Shown here: piece after piece, positions 1-11,065 of the stretch
Layout: each line of letters starts with the position of its first letter
Position numbering within the stretch: the stretch's first letter is position 1
From: Piscicola geometra
Lineage: Eukaryota; Annelida; Clitellata; Hirudinida; Piscicolidae
NCBI GenBank assembly: GCA_943735955.1
Contig: OX030957.1
Location: 13,257,361-13,321,360 of the forward strand
Direction of reading: 5' to 3'
DNA: 64,000 nt
Program-made: the position numbers and the translations under genes
Notes under the pieces: model-generated
What the model was told of the DNA's origin: nothing
Database searches by the model: none
Seen by the model: only the letters and a program-made list of their open reading frames with translations

Positions 1-264
1 TAATTTAAGATTATTTTCTTCACAAAGTTCACTAATTTCAGATTATTTCCTTAAATGTTTCAAAAATTGCTTTATTTTACCGATTTAAATGGGTTTGTAG
101 TTTTGAAAAGTAATTAATTTGGAATGCCAAATGTATTGAAGCATGAACCTAAATCTATTCAGAAATATAGAAAATCCGTTTTTGAGTTAATATTATTTTT
201 TAGATAAGCATATACAGATATGTAATCATAAACAATAACAATCGAGTCTTATTTAAATGTAAAT
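1..264. other. AT-rich spacer, no feature seen
   Basis: AT-rich sequence with no convincing open frame, repeat or RNA gene. Short open frames here look random. Confidence 0.4.
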
Positions 265-473
265 CGCAGATGAGCTCTGCAGATGAAGGACAGACTGTCA
301 GAACGAATCTTCTACACATGACTGTGTTTATGAAGAAGTGCCAAGGCCTCAAATTGAGCACCAATGCACAGCTTGCAAGCACCCACTGGCTACCTACTTC
401 ACAAGGCAGATGAGCTCTGCAGATGAAAGACAGACTGTCAGAACGAATCTTCTACACATGACTGTGTTTATGT
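265..473. repeat. About 67-bp direct repeat, two copies
   Basis: A block starting GCAGATGAGCTCTGCAGATG at about 267 recurs at about 407 with one or two changes and runs to about 472. The copies are about 140 bp apart, separated by a unique segment. The second copy runs straight into LINE sequence at about 474, so this may be old flanking DNA duplicated by a retroelement insertion. Confidence 0.7.
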
Positions 474-1016
474 CTATTATCTATTGAAAACTGGTCTAGC
501 TCAATGTCTTTAAAATTGAATCACTAAAATTTGAACTTTAATTTTTGATTAAAATGGTAAACTAATTAATGATCCATCTAATTTTTCCTCTCATACTATT
601 GTTCCATCTAATCATAGTCGTAGCTTAAAAAATAAGTTCAATATTAATGATTCTTCGGTTTTATGGATTAAGTCATATTTATCTAATAGATCTATTTATG
701 TTTTTTTAAATCACTGTACCTCTAACCCATCTACTTACTCATATGGTGTTCCACAAGGTTCTATTCTTGGTCCTTTGTTCTTTATTCTATACGTCTCTGA
801 ACTATCTTCTATCATTTCATCTCATTCTCTCAACTCCCTAGCCTATACTGACGATTCGCAGTTATATGTCAGCTTCGATACATCATCATATAATACTGTT
901 ATGTCGTCTATGTCTTCATGTCTATTATCTATTGAAAACTGGTCTAGTTCAATGTCTTTAAAATTGAATCCACTAAAATTTGAACTTAAATTTTTTGATA
1001 AGAATGTTAAACTAAT
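474..1016 (+). mobile_element. Scrambled CR1/Jockey-like LINE fragment (5' part)
   Basis: This is the same family as the longer copy at 9799-13080. Bases 474-625 match that copy near 12275-12429. Bases about 626-1016 match it near 11980-12370, so the order is shuffled relative to the reference copy. The second piece encodes a reverse transcriptase palm stretch including the motif AYTDDSQLY, where the longer copy has SYADDSQL; the catalytic box is therefore mutated from YADD to YTDD. The copy resumes at 3850 after the hAT insertion. Confidence 0.8.
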
Positions 1017-1432
1017 CAGGGGCGGCGATCTGCGGAAAATCTTGGAGAGGTTCTCCCCAGGGTTGGAATCAAAGAACCGGTATCGTCCAATACAGTACAA
1101 GCGATACTATTTAGTATTGTTTGCTGTAGTGCAAATGATTTTTGCATAAACTATTAATATTTGTATCACCAATCATTAAAAAAAAGTTTGATACTCAATT
1201 TAAAATACTTTTCTATTGCCACGATGAGCGATTTGAAGAAAAACAATAGCGATTTTAGTGCCTTTTTTTATTTTTCATCTATATAAATTCAATTAGAATT
1301 AGCCATCAACCCATCAAATAAATTTTATAAGATCTTGTTTTCAATTCATTTCTGAGTACAATAGTTTAAAAAAAGTACAAATAGATTAAAATTTGCCGAA
1401 GTTATAAACAAATATACATTGAGAGATTTTTT

Positions 1433-1477
1433 TGGCCCACAGTGTATATTTAGAATCTAAATATACACTGTGGGCCA
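1433..1477. repeat. Perfect 22-bp palindrome with 1-nt spacer
   Basis: Arms at 1433-1454 and 1456-1477 are exact reverse complements around base 1455. The arm begins TGGCCCACAGTG. It lies at the 3' end of the hAT transposase remnant and overlaps its last codons, so it may be a terminal hairpin of that element or a fused pair of end sequences. Confidence 0.9.
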
Positions 1478-3060
1478 TTTAGATAACATAAAATACCTTC
1501 TCTGCCTGTCCTCCTGCTCTCTCCCCACAGCTCGTTTACTCCTATTTCCAAAAAGACCCTTTCGAATGTCTGATCTACTAGCAAATTCTTCTGCTAGTCT
1601 TTTCAAATCCAGACTGTCAAGTATATCCTGATGTGCATGACAAACGGCGAGTGAATTCAAGCGAGGCTGTGTCATAGGTGCACGCAACCAAGTCTTAAGA
1701 CGTCGCAAAGCACTAAAAGATCTTTCTGCAGTACATGACGTTATTGGACACACAAGCATCAATCTGACCAATATTTCAACCTGAGGAAACAGATGTCTGG
1801 CTTCCGCGATCATAGCTTGCATTATTTTTTGCGTTTGTGCTAAATTTCTGTATTCATTCTGGTTTTAAACATAGCTAACTGTGAACAATGACCAGTTTCA
1901 TTTAACTCACGATACTGCTTGCAAAGATCATGGTTCACTTCACCAGTTAGCAACATTGTCTCCAGCTACAAGTATGAACGCAAACCAGGAGAATCTCGAT
2001 TGAACCTTTCTGTGAGTTGCATGATTGCAATGTCTATGACAGCGTAATAGGCTGCTCGATAATGTTCCTCTGGTGTTGTTTCTACATAAGCAGGGTCCAG
2101 CTCACAATACTTTTGTGGCAGCTTTCGCACCCGAGGTACAGCAATCGGCTCGAGATCATATGTCAAAACCATACTGTTGACATCTCTGAAAATGGAGTTA
2201 AACTGTTCATCTGATCGTAGGTGACGCAGTTCTTGCACAACTGAATCAGTCGCTGCAACCATTCCACTGACCTTGGCACTTGCGGATTGCAACGACTTGT
2301 TTAACTGTTCCAGAAGTGAAAAAACCAAAACAACTCCTTGAGGGCCAGTGCAATAGTGCCCTGTTGAAAAAAGGCCTCGAGTCTTTACAGCTGTTTCATC
2401 AGCAGTACCAATGGAAGCAAATGATTCCAAACTATCAAGTACCACTTCATAATGTTCAAGCACAGAAGACACTGTAGATAGTCATCTTGTAGGACAAAGA
2501 AGTTTTATACTATACTTTTTATTCAGTGGCTCATCAGCAAAGGCAATTATAAGAGACACTAAAGCATCACTAAACTGCTTCTTGACCATCCCTGAACGAT
2601 TGTAAAAAGCACCTAACTCTTGGACAAACTGAAGTGAATTGCTCACAAAGAGATTTGCGGCAGCTTTGTGCTGGGCAACAAGATTTGCACACTGTGCAGA
2701 ACAGTGGAAAAACAATGCAAGCGGATTCTCATTGCTGATAGAAACGCCGTCATAAGTCTGTGGTCTTAGTTTTTCTATAGGTAGCCAAATTCTGATCAGA
2801 AAATCTTTTACTACAGCAGATATTGTTTTTCCGATCGTATCTGGTGGGCTGAATAAACCAATAAACTGTTCATTGACATTCAGAGCTTCATCAACAAAAC
2901 GAATTCATGTCGATTCCTGCTCTAAGCTTTTGCAGTCTTGTGTGCCGTCAACCACAACACCAAACTGGCATGATTCGGCATTAACAGTGCACACTATGTT
3001 TTTAAAGATTGAATGAGCTAAAAGCCTCAGCATTTCTTTTTGGCAGTTATGCGATATAAA
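1457..3060 (-). pseudogene. hAT transposase (ZMYM1-like type), multiply disrupted
   Basis: Translated pieces lie at 3060-2720, 2715-2482, 2472-1966 and 1822-1457. The first piece has FGVVVDGTQD followed by an in-frame stop, resembling the region around the first catalytic Asp of hAT transposases. The last piece is the C-terminal hAT dimerisation domain, with CPITSCTAERSFSALRRLKT and RLNSLAVCHAHQDI. Stops and frameshifts separate the pieces and the N-terminal zinc finger is not seen, so no active protein is likely. Proteins of this type cut and paste the element by binding its TIRs. The assignment to hAT is firm from the C-terminal motif; the closer ZMYM1-like label is my judgement. Confidence 0.8.
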
Positions 3061-3139
3061 ACTTTTAGTTTGATTTAACCACAACTTTAGTTAATGTTCG
3101 AAGCCTTTTGGAATTCATTAACCTTGATTCATCTAAAAA

Positions 3140-3849
3140 ATAGGAAAGGTCGATATTGAAGTGGACTTCAGAATCCCCTATGAATATCGCCCATGCAAAA
3201 TAAGTAACACAATATGAATGATTTTTTAAATAAAATCTGTCTGCTTGCAACAAGTGAACCGACATTTTCTGAAAAACGTCTTGAATGTCTGCTTGCGAAA
3301 ATTGAAACAATATATTACAGAATAAAAATTCTGTTTCATGCTATGGTTGACGATTATGCTTGTATTAAGATAGGAGTTGAGAAATTATTGTATTTGTAAA
3401 ACTGAGAGAGGTCCATGTTAAGATGGACCCCAGGAACCCCCTAGCATCGCTGCCCATACATACTCACAATGTATTACTGTATTTGCATTTTTTATGCTAT
3501 GGTTGACGATTAGGCTCGTATCAAAATAAGAGTTGAGAACTGTGTATTTTTAAAAGAGTGAGGGGGTCCTTATAAAGGTGAACCCCAGGATCCCTCAGAA
3601 TTCCCGCCTACGCCATAGAGATTAAAAAAACTAGGTGAAGGAGTATTTAAGTAAGCAAAGAATATTTATGTTTTAGACAGATATCACTATAACTACACAT
3701 ACTCACAATGTATTACTGTATAAACATCCACTTTTATGCCATGGTTGACGATTATACTACTATCAAAATAGGAATTGTTGTATACAAAAAGGGGAAAAAA
3801 GTGGGGGAGGGGGTCCCTACTAAGGTGGACCCCAGGATCGCCGCCCATG
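3140..3849. repeat. Iterated right-end copies of the hAT element
   Basis: Units containing ATGGTTGACGATTATGC, then a GGTCC...GGACCCCAGG stretch, then CGCCCAT end near 3195 (degenerate), 3456, 3606 and 3849. Only the last forms the element terminus. The same unit recurs at 13095-13689, so it is a dispersed family. Confidence 0.7.
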
Positions 3850-4490
3850 AAACGAATTAATGATCCATGTAATTTTTCCACTCATACTATTGTTCCATCT
3901 AATCATATTCGTAGCTTGGGATTTATTTTTGACTAAAAATTAACCTTATCAAACCAAATTCTATCAGTTACTAAATCTTGCTATTTTCATCTCAGACGTA
4001 TCAGACAACTATTACCTTACTTAGATGACCCTTCTTTAAAGAGGTTAGTCTCTGCACTTGTTTTATCTCGAATTGACTATTGTAATTCACTCTATTATAA
4101 TTTACCTGAAAGTACTTTAAAACCATTAAAGAAAGTATTTAATTATGCAGGTAGAGTCGTTAACCGTACTCCTATTTATCACCACATTACACCCACTTTC
4201 ATCTTATTACATTGGCTCCCCATCAAATTTAGAATTATATTTAAAATCTGTGTTTTTATGTTTAAATTAAAAACTCCCCAGTATCCCCATTATACCTCAA
4301 GTCATTAATGTCTCACCCTCATAGATGTATTTAAGATCATCCACTCAAAATCATTATTTCATCCCTTCCATTAATAACTCTTGCTAAACGTTCTTCCATT
4401 ATGCAGGTCCATATGTTTGGAACTCATTACCTACCCATTTAACTTCTCGTAATTCTCTAATCATTTTTCCGATTTGGAATTCAGACGACC
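3850..4490 (+). mobile_element. CR1/Jockey-like LINE fragment (3' part of the split copy)
   Basis: This continues the copy interrupted at 1016. It matches 12370-12990 of the longer copy and encodes the region after the palm (SCYFHLRRIRQLLPYLDD, LSRIDYCNSLYY, LLHWLPIKFRIIFKICVFMF). In-frame stops show that it is dead. It ends near 4490, where the second LINE type begins. Confidence 0.8.
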
Positions 4491-4519
4491 AACGTTTAAA
4501 AAAACATTTTCTCTTTTTC

Positions 4520-7327
4520 TGGCTTTGCACAACTTTTTTTCAATGTCAGGACAGGTGAGAGAACCTGCTGCTAGTACCACGTAAACTAGTACAACCTGTG
4601 GCGTGGTCGGATGGGCAGATGGAGTTCATCAGCCCAGCAAGGCAGTCCATCTAAAGGGAAGGAAACCTTGATTCAACAACCTCCACGGCCCAGTGGCTAT
4701 ATTCAATTTTGGAATGGGCTACGGGAGTCAACCCAGAGAGAAAATCAAAGGATTCTCGGGCTTCCTTAAAGTCAGTGTTGGCTGCGAAGGGCATCCAGCC
4801 GTCAAACCTGCTACAAAAATGAAAAGTATCAAAAGAAATAAAACGATAGACAGTGCTGGCTACCCAGGCGTAGTCAGTAGTGTCTCCGGTTGTGGAGCTC
4901 TAGGGCGTGGAGCTTCAGGATCGGGCCGTGCAGGCGAAGTAAGCGAGCGCCCAACAAGGTTTCGTGCCGGAACCCTAAATGTAGGCACGTTGAAAGGAAA
5001 AGTAGGCGAAGTGGTGGAGACGTTGAGTAGGAAGAGGGTAGACGTGTGCTGTCTCCAGGAAGTGAGATGTGTTGGTTCAGGGGTGAAACTGGTGATAGGG
5101 AAGGATAGTTGTTACAAGTATTTTTGGTCTGGGAACGAAAGAGGTTTTGGAGGTGTTGGTTTAATGGTTGCAAAAGCGTGGTGGGAGAAGATAATCACAG
5201 TAGACCGTGTCTCAGATCGAATCATCATCATGCGAATGATAATAGGCAAGACGATATTTGCTTTTGCGTGCGTATACGCACTTCAATCTGGACTCAGTTT
5301 GGCAGAAAAAGGCAGTTTCTACCAAAGGCTACAGTCGGCTATCGCCCTCATACCAACCACAGAAGAACTGTTTGTATACGAGCTACTAGTCGGAAACTCT
5401 TGCTTCGAGAAGAAGCCTCGCCACTTGGTGTGCTCAACAGATTCGACGAGAAAATCAAGACATAATCGGAGAGCTGTCAGTAGGAATGATGCTGGCGAAA
5501 TGTCATTGAGTGAGAACTCAAAGAAAGAGGCCTGGAAGGAGCATTATGAGCGTCTTTTGAACCTAGAGTTCCCATGGTGCCCTGAGGATCTGCCGGTGGA
5601 AGACCCAGTTGAAGGACCAAGTGTGCCGATCACCACAGAAATGAGCATGAAAGCCATTGCAAAGATGAGTAATGGCAAGGCCGCTGGTCCGACCGGCATT
5701 GTTGCTGAGATGCTCAAGTCTGCTGGTCTACAGGGTGCCATCCTAGTACGTGATCTTGCTGAGTGCATCAACTCAGAAGGGAAGATCCCCACTGAATGAA
5801 AAAAGAGTTTCATTGTGAACCTCTACAAGGGGAAAGGAGATGCTCTCGACAGGAACAACTACAGAGGCTTGAAACTGATAGAGCAAGTACTCAAAGTACT
5901 GGAGCGCGTGATAGAAAACCTGATCAGGATCCGTGTGAAAATCGACGAGATGCAGTTTGGCTTCATGCCAGGGCGTGGAACAACAGATGCCATCTTCATC
6001 ATCCTTCAGATCCAGGAAAAGTACCGGGCTGCCAACAAACCACTCTATTTAGCTTTCGTCGACCTTGAGAAGGCGTTTGACCGTGTCCCAAGGAAGGTGA
6101 TATGGTGGGCATTACGTAAACTCGGTATCGAAGAGTGGCTGGTGAGAGTGGTGCAGTCTATGTATTCAGAGGTGAAAAGCAAGGTAAGGGTTGGTGAAAC
6201 TTTCAGTGACGAGTTCGAAGTGGGTGTCGGGGTGCATCAAGGTTCGGTCCTAAGCCCTCTATTATTCATCATCGTGCTAGAAGCGTTATCTATAGAGTTT
6301 CGCACTGGATGTCCATGGGAGCTGTTGTACGCAGATAATTTTGTAGCCATAGCTGAATCACTGGACGAGCTGCTTCTCAAGGTCAAGATATGGAAGAATG
6401 GAATGGAGAAAAGGGCTTAAAAGTTAATACGGGGAAAACGAAAGTTTTAGTATCTGGTGCGAATCTAGAACTGACCAAGAAATCGGGAAAGTACCCATGT
6501 GCAGTCTGCCTTAAAGGAACGGGCAAAAACTCCATTCTATGCAGCGGTTGCTCATCCTGGGTGCACAAGAGATGCTCAGGCATTAAAGGCTCTCTCCGCT
6601 CAGACCAAAATTACAAGTGTGCCCGCTGTCAAGGCATAGCTCGACCGATAGACGGAAGACCAGTTGTGGAAGTTCTTGTTGATGAAGACAAACTTGAAGT
6701 CGTTCCTGAATTCTGCTACTTAGGTGACATGCTGTCTGCAGGTGGAGGCTGTGAGGATGCTGCCATAACCCGATGCAAGTGTGCGTGGGGAACATTTCGT
6801 CAACTTCTTCCTCTACTGACAAACAGACACCTTCCACTTCCAACCAGAAGTCGTGTGTACACCTCATGTGTGAGGAGTACAATGTTACACGCCTCTGAGA
6901 CTTGGGCTGTCACCACAGAAACTATCAACCGCCTTCAACGCAACGACCGGGCCATGATCCGTTGGATGTGCAACATCAAATCAAAAAAACTCATCAATTG
7001 AGATGAGCTCCAAAAAATGATGGGATCCAGGATATTGGTGCTGTACTGCAAACGAGAAGAATGAGGTGGTTTGGGCATGTGGAACGTGATGGTGGATGGA
7101 TCAACAAGGTTAGAAGAACGGAGGTTTCGGGAAAGAAATGACCAGGCAGGCCAAAGAAGACGTGGGGAGAGATAGTACAGAAAGACCTCAAATACCTGTG
7201 GGCATGCAGCACTGATGCCCATGACAGAAAAGAGTGGAGAGAGATTGAGACTTTTCAGACAGGCCCCACCCTCGGAAGAGGAAAAGTTGGCCTGTATAAC
7301 AAAAACCAGATGAGATGATGATGACTT
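4520..7327 (+). mobile_element. Non-LTR retrotransposon with EN, RT and zinc-finger region
   Basis: This is a near full-length second LINE family, ending in a GATGAT tail at about 7310-7327. An apurinic-type endonuclease start is visible (RAGTLNVGTLKGKVGEVVET, VDVCCLQEVR). The endonuclease C-terminus appears deleted around 5350-5450. The reverse transcriptase follows. Related fragments lie at 30660-31200 (-), 53190-53620 (+) and 54950-55630 (+). Confidence 0.85.
4693..7001 (+). pseudogene. LINE ORF: endonuclease-reverse transcriptase, disrupted
   Basis: The frame at 4693-5799 ends in a TGA within the RT N-terminus; the RT continues at 5815-6420 and 6390-7001 after a frameshift. The palm motif FVDLEKAFDRVP lies near 6056-6091. 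The catalytic box at 6328-6339 reads YADN instead of YADD, so one metal-binding Asp is lost. Between the palm and the C-terminal region is a cysteine cluster (YPCAVCLKGTGKNSILCSGC, then YKCARCQG; about 6490-6640) resembling a PHD or zinc-ribbon fold. The C-terminal part has ETWAVTTETINRLQRNDRAM. The changes make activity very unlikely. Known members of this LINE group copy their RNA at a nicked target. Confidence 0.8.
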
Positions 7328-7424
7328 CTTGTGCAACCAGCCCTCATTACATGCAACGCATGAATAAACCTTTTTTGGATGCATTTCAAGAATTTAAAAT
7401 TAACACGAAAAATGAATTTTTCAT

Positions 7425-7430
7425 TTTATT
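7425..7430 (-). terminator. Poly(A) signal AATAAA of RPL18
   Basis: AATAAA on the minus strand, about 80 nt after the RPL18 stop codon, in the expected place for 3'-end cleavage. Confidence 0.7.
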
Positions 7431-7720
7431 CAGCCAGAACAAAAGCACGAAGACAATTTGACTGCAAGAACCAAGCAATGTTGGAAGCCTCCCAGTATTC
7501 TGGACTCTCTCTAGTTCTTGTACCCCCTGCTCTTCCTGCGACCTCGGGCCCTCTCGAACTTCCTGCCCTTTGACCTCACGTGCGGCCTGTGTCGACGCCA
7601 TGGAATCAATTAGAAACTAGAAAACGACATTAATCACAAATGAACAAGAAAACACTAATAATTACTATTAAAAAAAACTGTAAAAATTATTTTAAATTCA
7701 GCCAGAACAAAAGCACGAAG
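7428..7720. repeat. 25-bp direct repeat flanking the last RPL18 exon
   Basis: A 25-bp string containing CAGCCAGAACAAAAGCACGA occurs at 7428-7452 (3' UTR) and at 7696-7720 (intron 6). The intron copy lacks the adjacent poly(A) signal. It may come from a local duplication of the 3' UTR. Confidence 0.8.
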
Positions 7721-9084
7721 TTGGTTATGATCATGGTGAAGATTGAGGAAAGTGAAGAGGAGGAGGACCTGGTGTGGCTGTGTGGGACTCCAGGAGCTGG
7801 TCCAAAGTACCTGTAAGCCTTGCGTGCCTTCCTCTCTCCTGTGGGAAGGGGGGAGGAGGTGGGTTAATAAAACCATGATCCAATCCAAATAGGCCCACAC
7901 ATTTGGGTGAGATTTAAAAGCGAATTTTTCAGCCCTAGTCCTAAATATTTTCATGGAAATTATTTCATTTTGCGATTTTTAAATACACACCACATATTTA
8001 AATATTGTGAATACGATTCATTCGGTGATGAATTGATTTGAAAGAGAAGCAAACCTTGCAAGAGCACAGTCTTCTCTCCCTTGGGGGCCTTCAGAGCGAG
8101 TTGATCAAAGGTCAGAACAGTGCCGCCTGCCTTGAGGATTCTGCTCTTTGCCCTTGCAGTCACATGCAGAGCGCACAACTGTCAAATGGGAAATAATGAG
8201 AATGTAAATGGAGAAATAAGTGTGGTTGATATATGCAAGGAAAAGTCAATAACCTTATAGATATTCATTCTTGCACATTTCAATGTTATATGTTCTCCCT
8301 TTTTAACTAACTGACATTCTAATATAATAAGCAAAGAATACACCAATATTTGTCATGGAATGAACTGAGAACATTGTGAAACTGGTAGAAGAAGGAGGCA
8401 TGCGTAGCACAAGACAGAATGTCGAAGATGACTAACCGTCAGTTTGGGAACCTTGAAGAGTCTCAAGTCATCAGTCACTGTGCCCACCACCACTGCTGTC
8501 TTGCCTTCCCTGCCCTCTTTTTTCATGTGCTTGGACTGGTCAAAGATTAAAAAAATGTATTATTAATTAATTTTTTTATTGCTAATTTAATGATTATTTT
8601 ATTTTTTCAGCATAAAAATTTGAATACAGAAAATCATTGAAGAAGTCTCTTGGCTAACCAGCTTGGAGAGGGAGATGGGTGGCTTGTTCGTCCTGCTCAT
8701 GATCAGCCTTTTGAAGATGATCTGGTTGAACTTGGAGGTCGTCCTGCGAGCCAAGAACTTGTAGAGCTATGAAGGGTTGCCATTAAGGAAACTATAATGA
8801 AATGAAAATATATTCATGGAAAACCAAGTTAATTCAGTTTATAAAATATATGCACCTTCACGAGCAGTCTCAGGTAGATATCCTTGGACACCGGTTCTTT
8901 ACGGTGAACCTTTCGGTCATGCTTGTGGCAAATGTCGATACCCTGAGATGAATAAAAATTTCCATTAGCAATTTAGAAATTTGTGAAAATAACACTTTAA
9001 GGAACCATTTTTATCCTACTGATTAATTTTGAATATTTTATTTATTTAGATGATATCAGACTTAAATTTCCAATGACCAACCAT
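7511..9084 (-). CDS. RPL18: 60S ribosomal protein L18 (eL18), complete, 7 exons
   Basis: Structural protein of the large cytosolic ribosomal subunit. Exons in transcript order: 9084-9082 (start codon only), 8942-8856, 8766-8659, 8535-8437, 8178-8055, 7838-7769 and 7586-7511. They join to 188 residues, the same length as the human protein. All introns are GT-AG and phases close exactly. Recognisable stretches are [73 protein letters not shown] and the basic end [15 protein letters not shown]. The ATG-only first exon and the pyrimidine tract just upstream are typical of ribosomal protein genes. Introns are short (about 80-260 bp) and free of the long arrays seen in other genes here, as expected for a highly expressed gene. 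No disruption is seen. Confidence 0.97.
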
Positions 9085-9100
9085 CGCGGATTTGTTTTGA

Positions 9101-9115
9101 AGAAAAAGAAGGAAG
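9101..9115 (-). promoter_or_regulatory. Candidate 5' TOP tract of RPL18
   Basis: The sense strand reads CTTCCTTCTTTTTCT, 16 nt before the start codon. A C followed by a pyrimidine run at the transcript 5' end is the terminal oligopyrimidine motif of translation-apparatus mRNAs. The transcription start itself is inferred, not seen. Confidence 0.6.
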
Positions 9116-9376
9116 CTGGTAAACAAATCGCACACTATATCTCCAAAGACTGTAAAGTAATTTCAATTCTATTTATGCCTTACTAAGAAGTCAAATCTTT
9201 TTTTTTAATGAGTTTTTAATTTTCAAATATTTCTTGAGTTTGATAAAGTTTTATTATGTAACTTTGATTCATCATAAGCTATTCAATATAAGAAACCCAC
9301 ACAAAAGTCGGCAATGTGAAAATGTTCACTTAAGTGTTTGATAAATGGCATAAGATATGTCAAAATGAGTTTTAGC
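9116..9376. other. Upstream region of RPL18, no other feature
   Basis: AT-rich sequence that must hold the RPL18 promoter. I saw no clear TATA box at a convincing distance. Confidence 0.3.
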
Positions 9377-9436
9377 ATCAATCAATCAATCAATCAAATA
9401 GATTTCTATAGCGCTCTTCCTTCAAATTCAAGAGCG
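9377..9436 (-). mobile_element. Short 3' end of the CR1-like LINE
   Basis: Reverse complement of the LINE 3' end at about 13025-13085: an AATC tail (9379-9398), then the AGCGCTATAGAAATCTAT-type end with GAGCGCTC. Only about 60 bp was inserted, a typical severe 5' truncation. Confidence 0.85.
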
Positions 9437-10182
9437 CTCAATTGAATGATAGCATGATAGAATTGAAGTTGTTTTTGTTAAATAAGTAGCATAATAGTTG
9501 GCAAATTTGAAAAGTTATCTTCAATAAACTAATAAAAATTAACATATGGCTTTTTATCAAATTCAGAAGCGTTCCACAATGAATTTGTTAAATAAAACAG
9601 TCTTTGTCTTTGACAAAAAAAGATTTAAATTTTTCAACCATGTCAGATTTGTTATTCTAGTTATACTCTGGTTACACCACTGCTGCAAATCTTGGAGGGA
9701 TCCTACCATCGATGAAGAGAATAGTTTGGTTTCAGACAGCTATCACTATAACTATCACTCCTTACTTGACTATAAAAAGTTATAAACCTATGTATATACT
9801 TTAATCTTCATTATAATAAACCCACTGATACCTATGTTTCCAAATTCATCCAGATACTCAATACTTTCAACTTAACACAACATATATCTACTCAAACCCA
9901 TTCATCTGGAAATACTATTGATTTTTTAATAACTTCTTCACTTTCTAAAATATCTGATATATCTACCACCAAATTTCATTCTTCTGATCACTATCTAATT
10001 AACTTCAAATATAATCTAAATAATAACTTTAATATTACTACTATCAAAACGTATAGCAGAAACTGGAAAAAATTTAATAAGGACACATTTACTCTACTAT
10101 TTAAATATTTTAGTTTCAATGGTTTCACTGATGTTGATGAGTTTCTTACATGTTTTAATGATTCTATTTCTTCAATTCTTGA

Positions 10183-11037
10183 GCTTGGTGCTATCCTGCG
10201 TCAATATTGTCGCAGGATAGCGTAGCCGCGCGGTTGGTGTTATCCTGCGTCCAGATTTTAGCGAGATACTTTTAACAATCTTTTTTTCTTATTTATTAAT
10301 ATTTAGTGAATTTTCGTAAAATAAAAAGAATAAATTTAGTATTTGTTAAATATTTTTTTATGAATCTTAATAATCATTGAATTTTCGTAAACTAAACTTA
10401 ACCTTAAGCTAACACTAAATAAATAAAATATTTATAATAATTAAATTATCAAAAATTACTCTAATAATTGAATTTATCTTTTATTTATATTTTAATCATC
10501 TAATTTTTTGTTATTTTACTCATTATAAATATAATTAATAAATAAATAATTTAAAAAAACGAGTTACACTTTTTTTAAAACATGAATTAAATCCTTTAAA
10601 ACATGAATTAAATCCTTTTAAACATGAATTAAATCCTTTAAAACATGAATTAAATCCTTTAAAACATTAATTAAATACTTTAAAACATGAATTAAATCCT
10701 TTAAAAAATATTTGTTTGACAAAATATTTATAGCGGGAATTGAAACCATAGCGTAGCGATCCGTAGTCTAAGGTGCAAGCTCTAAGCCACAAAAGCTGTT
10801 AAAGATTTGCTCTTATAAAGAATGAAAACCCTTACATTCACTGTACCTAATGAAAATCACGTAGAATTTAACGGTGAATCTATTTAAGTTTTGGAAGAAA
10901 TACATAAAAATATAATTATGAATTTATTCCCAATTAATTCATAACTTTAAATTACAAATTCACTATATTACTAGATTATAAAATCTGGACGCGGTTACGC
11001 TATCCTGCGACAATATTGTCGCAGGATATAATCTTCG
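10183..11037. mobile_element. 855-bp non-autonomous insertion with palindromic ends
   Basis: The insert is flanked by AATTCTTGA at 10174-10182 and 11038-11046. Removing it with one flank restores the LINE reading frame (ISSILDIILPLNLRSC). Each end carries a 26-bp palindrome starting ATCCTGCGACAATATTG: exact at 11002-11027, one mismatch at 10193-10218. Beyond it, both ends share a GTCCAGATTTT block in inverted orientation. The centre has a 22-bp tandem repeat of TTTTAAAACATGAATTAAATC type (about 10576-10710). There is no coding capacity. A 9-bp duplication suggests a Mutator-like element; a TA-flanked Tc1/mariner reading is the alternative. Confidence 0.75.
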
Positions 11038-11065
11038 AATTCTTGATATCATTTTACCTTTAAAC

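Larger units (their letters stand above)
1017..3849 (-). mobile_element. hAT-superfamily DNA transposon, decayed, with TIRs and 8-bp TSD
   Basis: The left end reads CAGGGGCGGCGATC at 1017. The right end, read inward on the other strand, is CATGGGCGGCGATC at 3849. Flanks are AAACTAAT (1009-1016) and AAACGAAT (3850-3857), a 7/8 match and the 8-bp target duplication expected for hAT elements. Removing the element and one flank rejoins the interrupted LINE copy exactly as in the intact relative near 12361-12380. The inside carries a broken transposase on the minus strand. The right end is present as several degenerate tandem copies. Confidence 0.85.

Noticed and set aside
10192..11028. TA target duplication for the 855-bp insert
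   Set aside because: Possible, but removing it on that basis leaves the host LINE out of frame, while the 9-bp AATTCTTGA model restores it.
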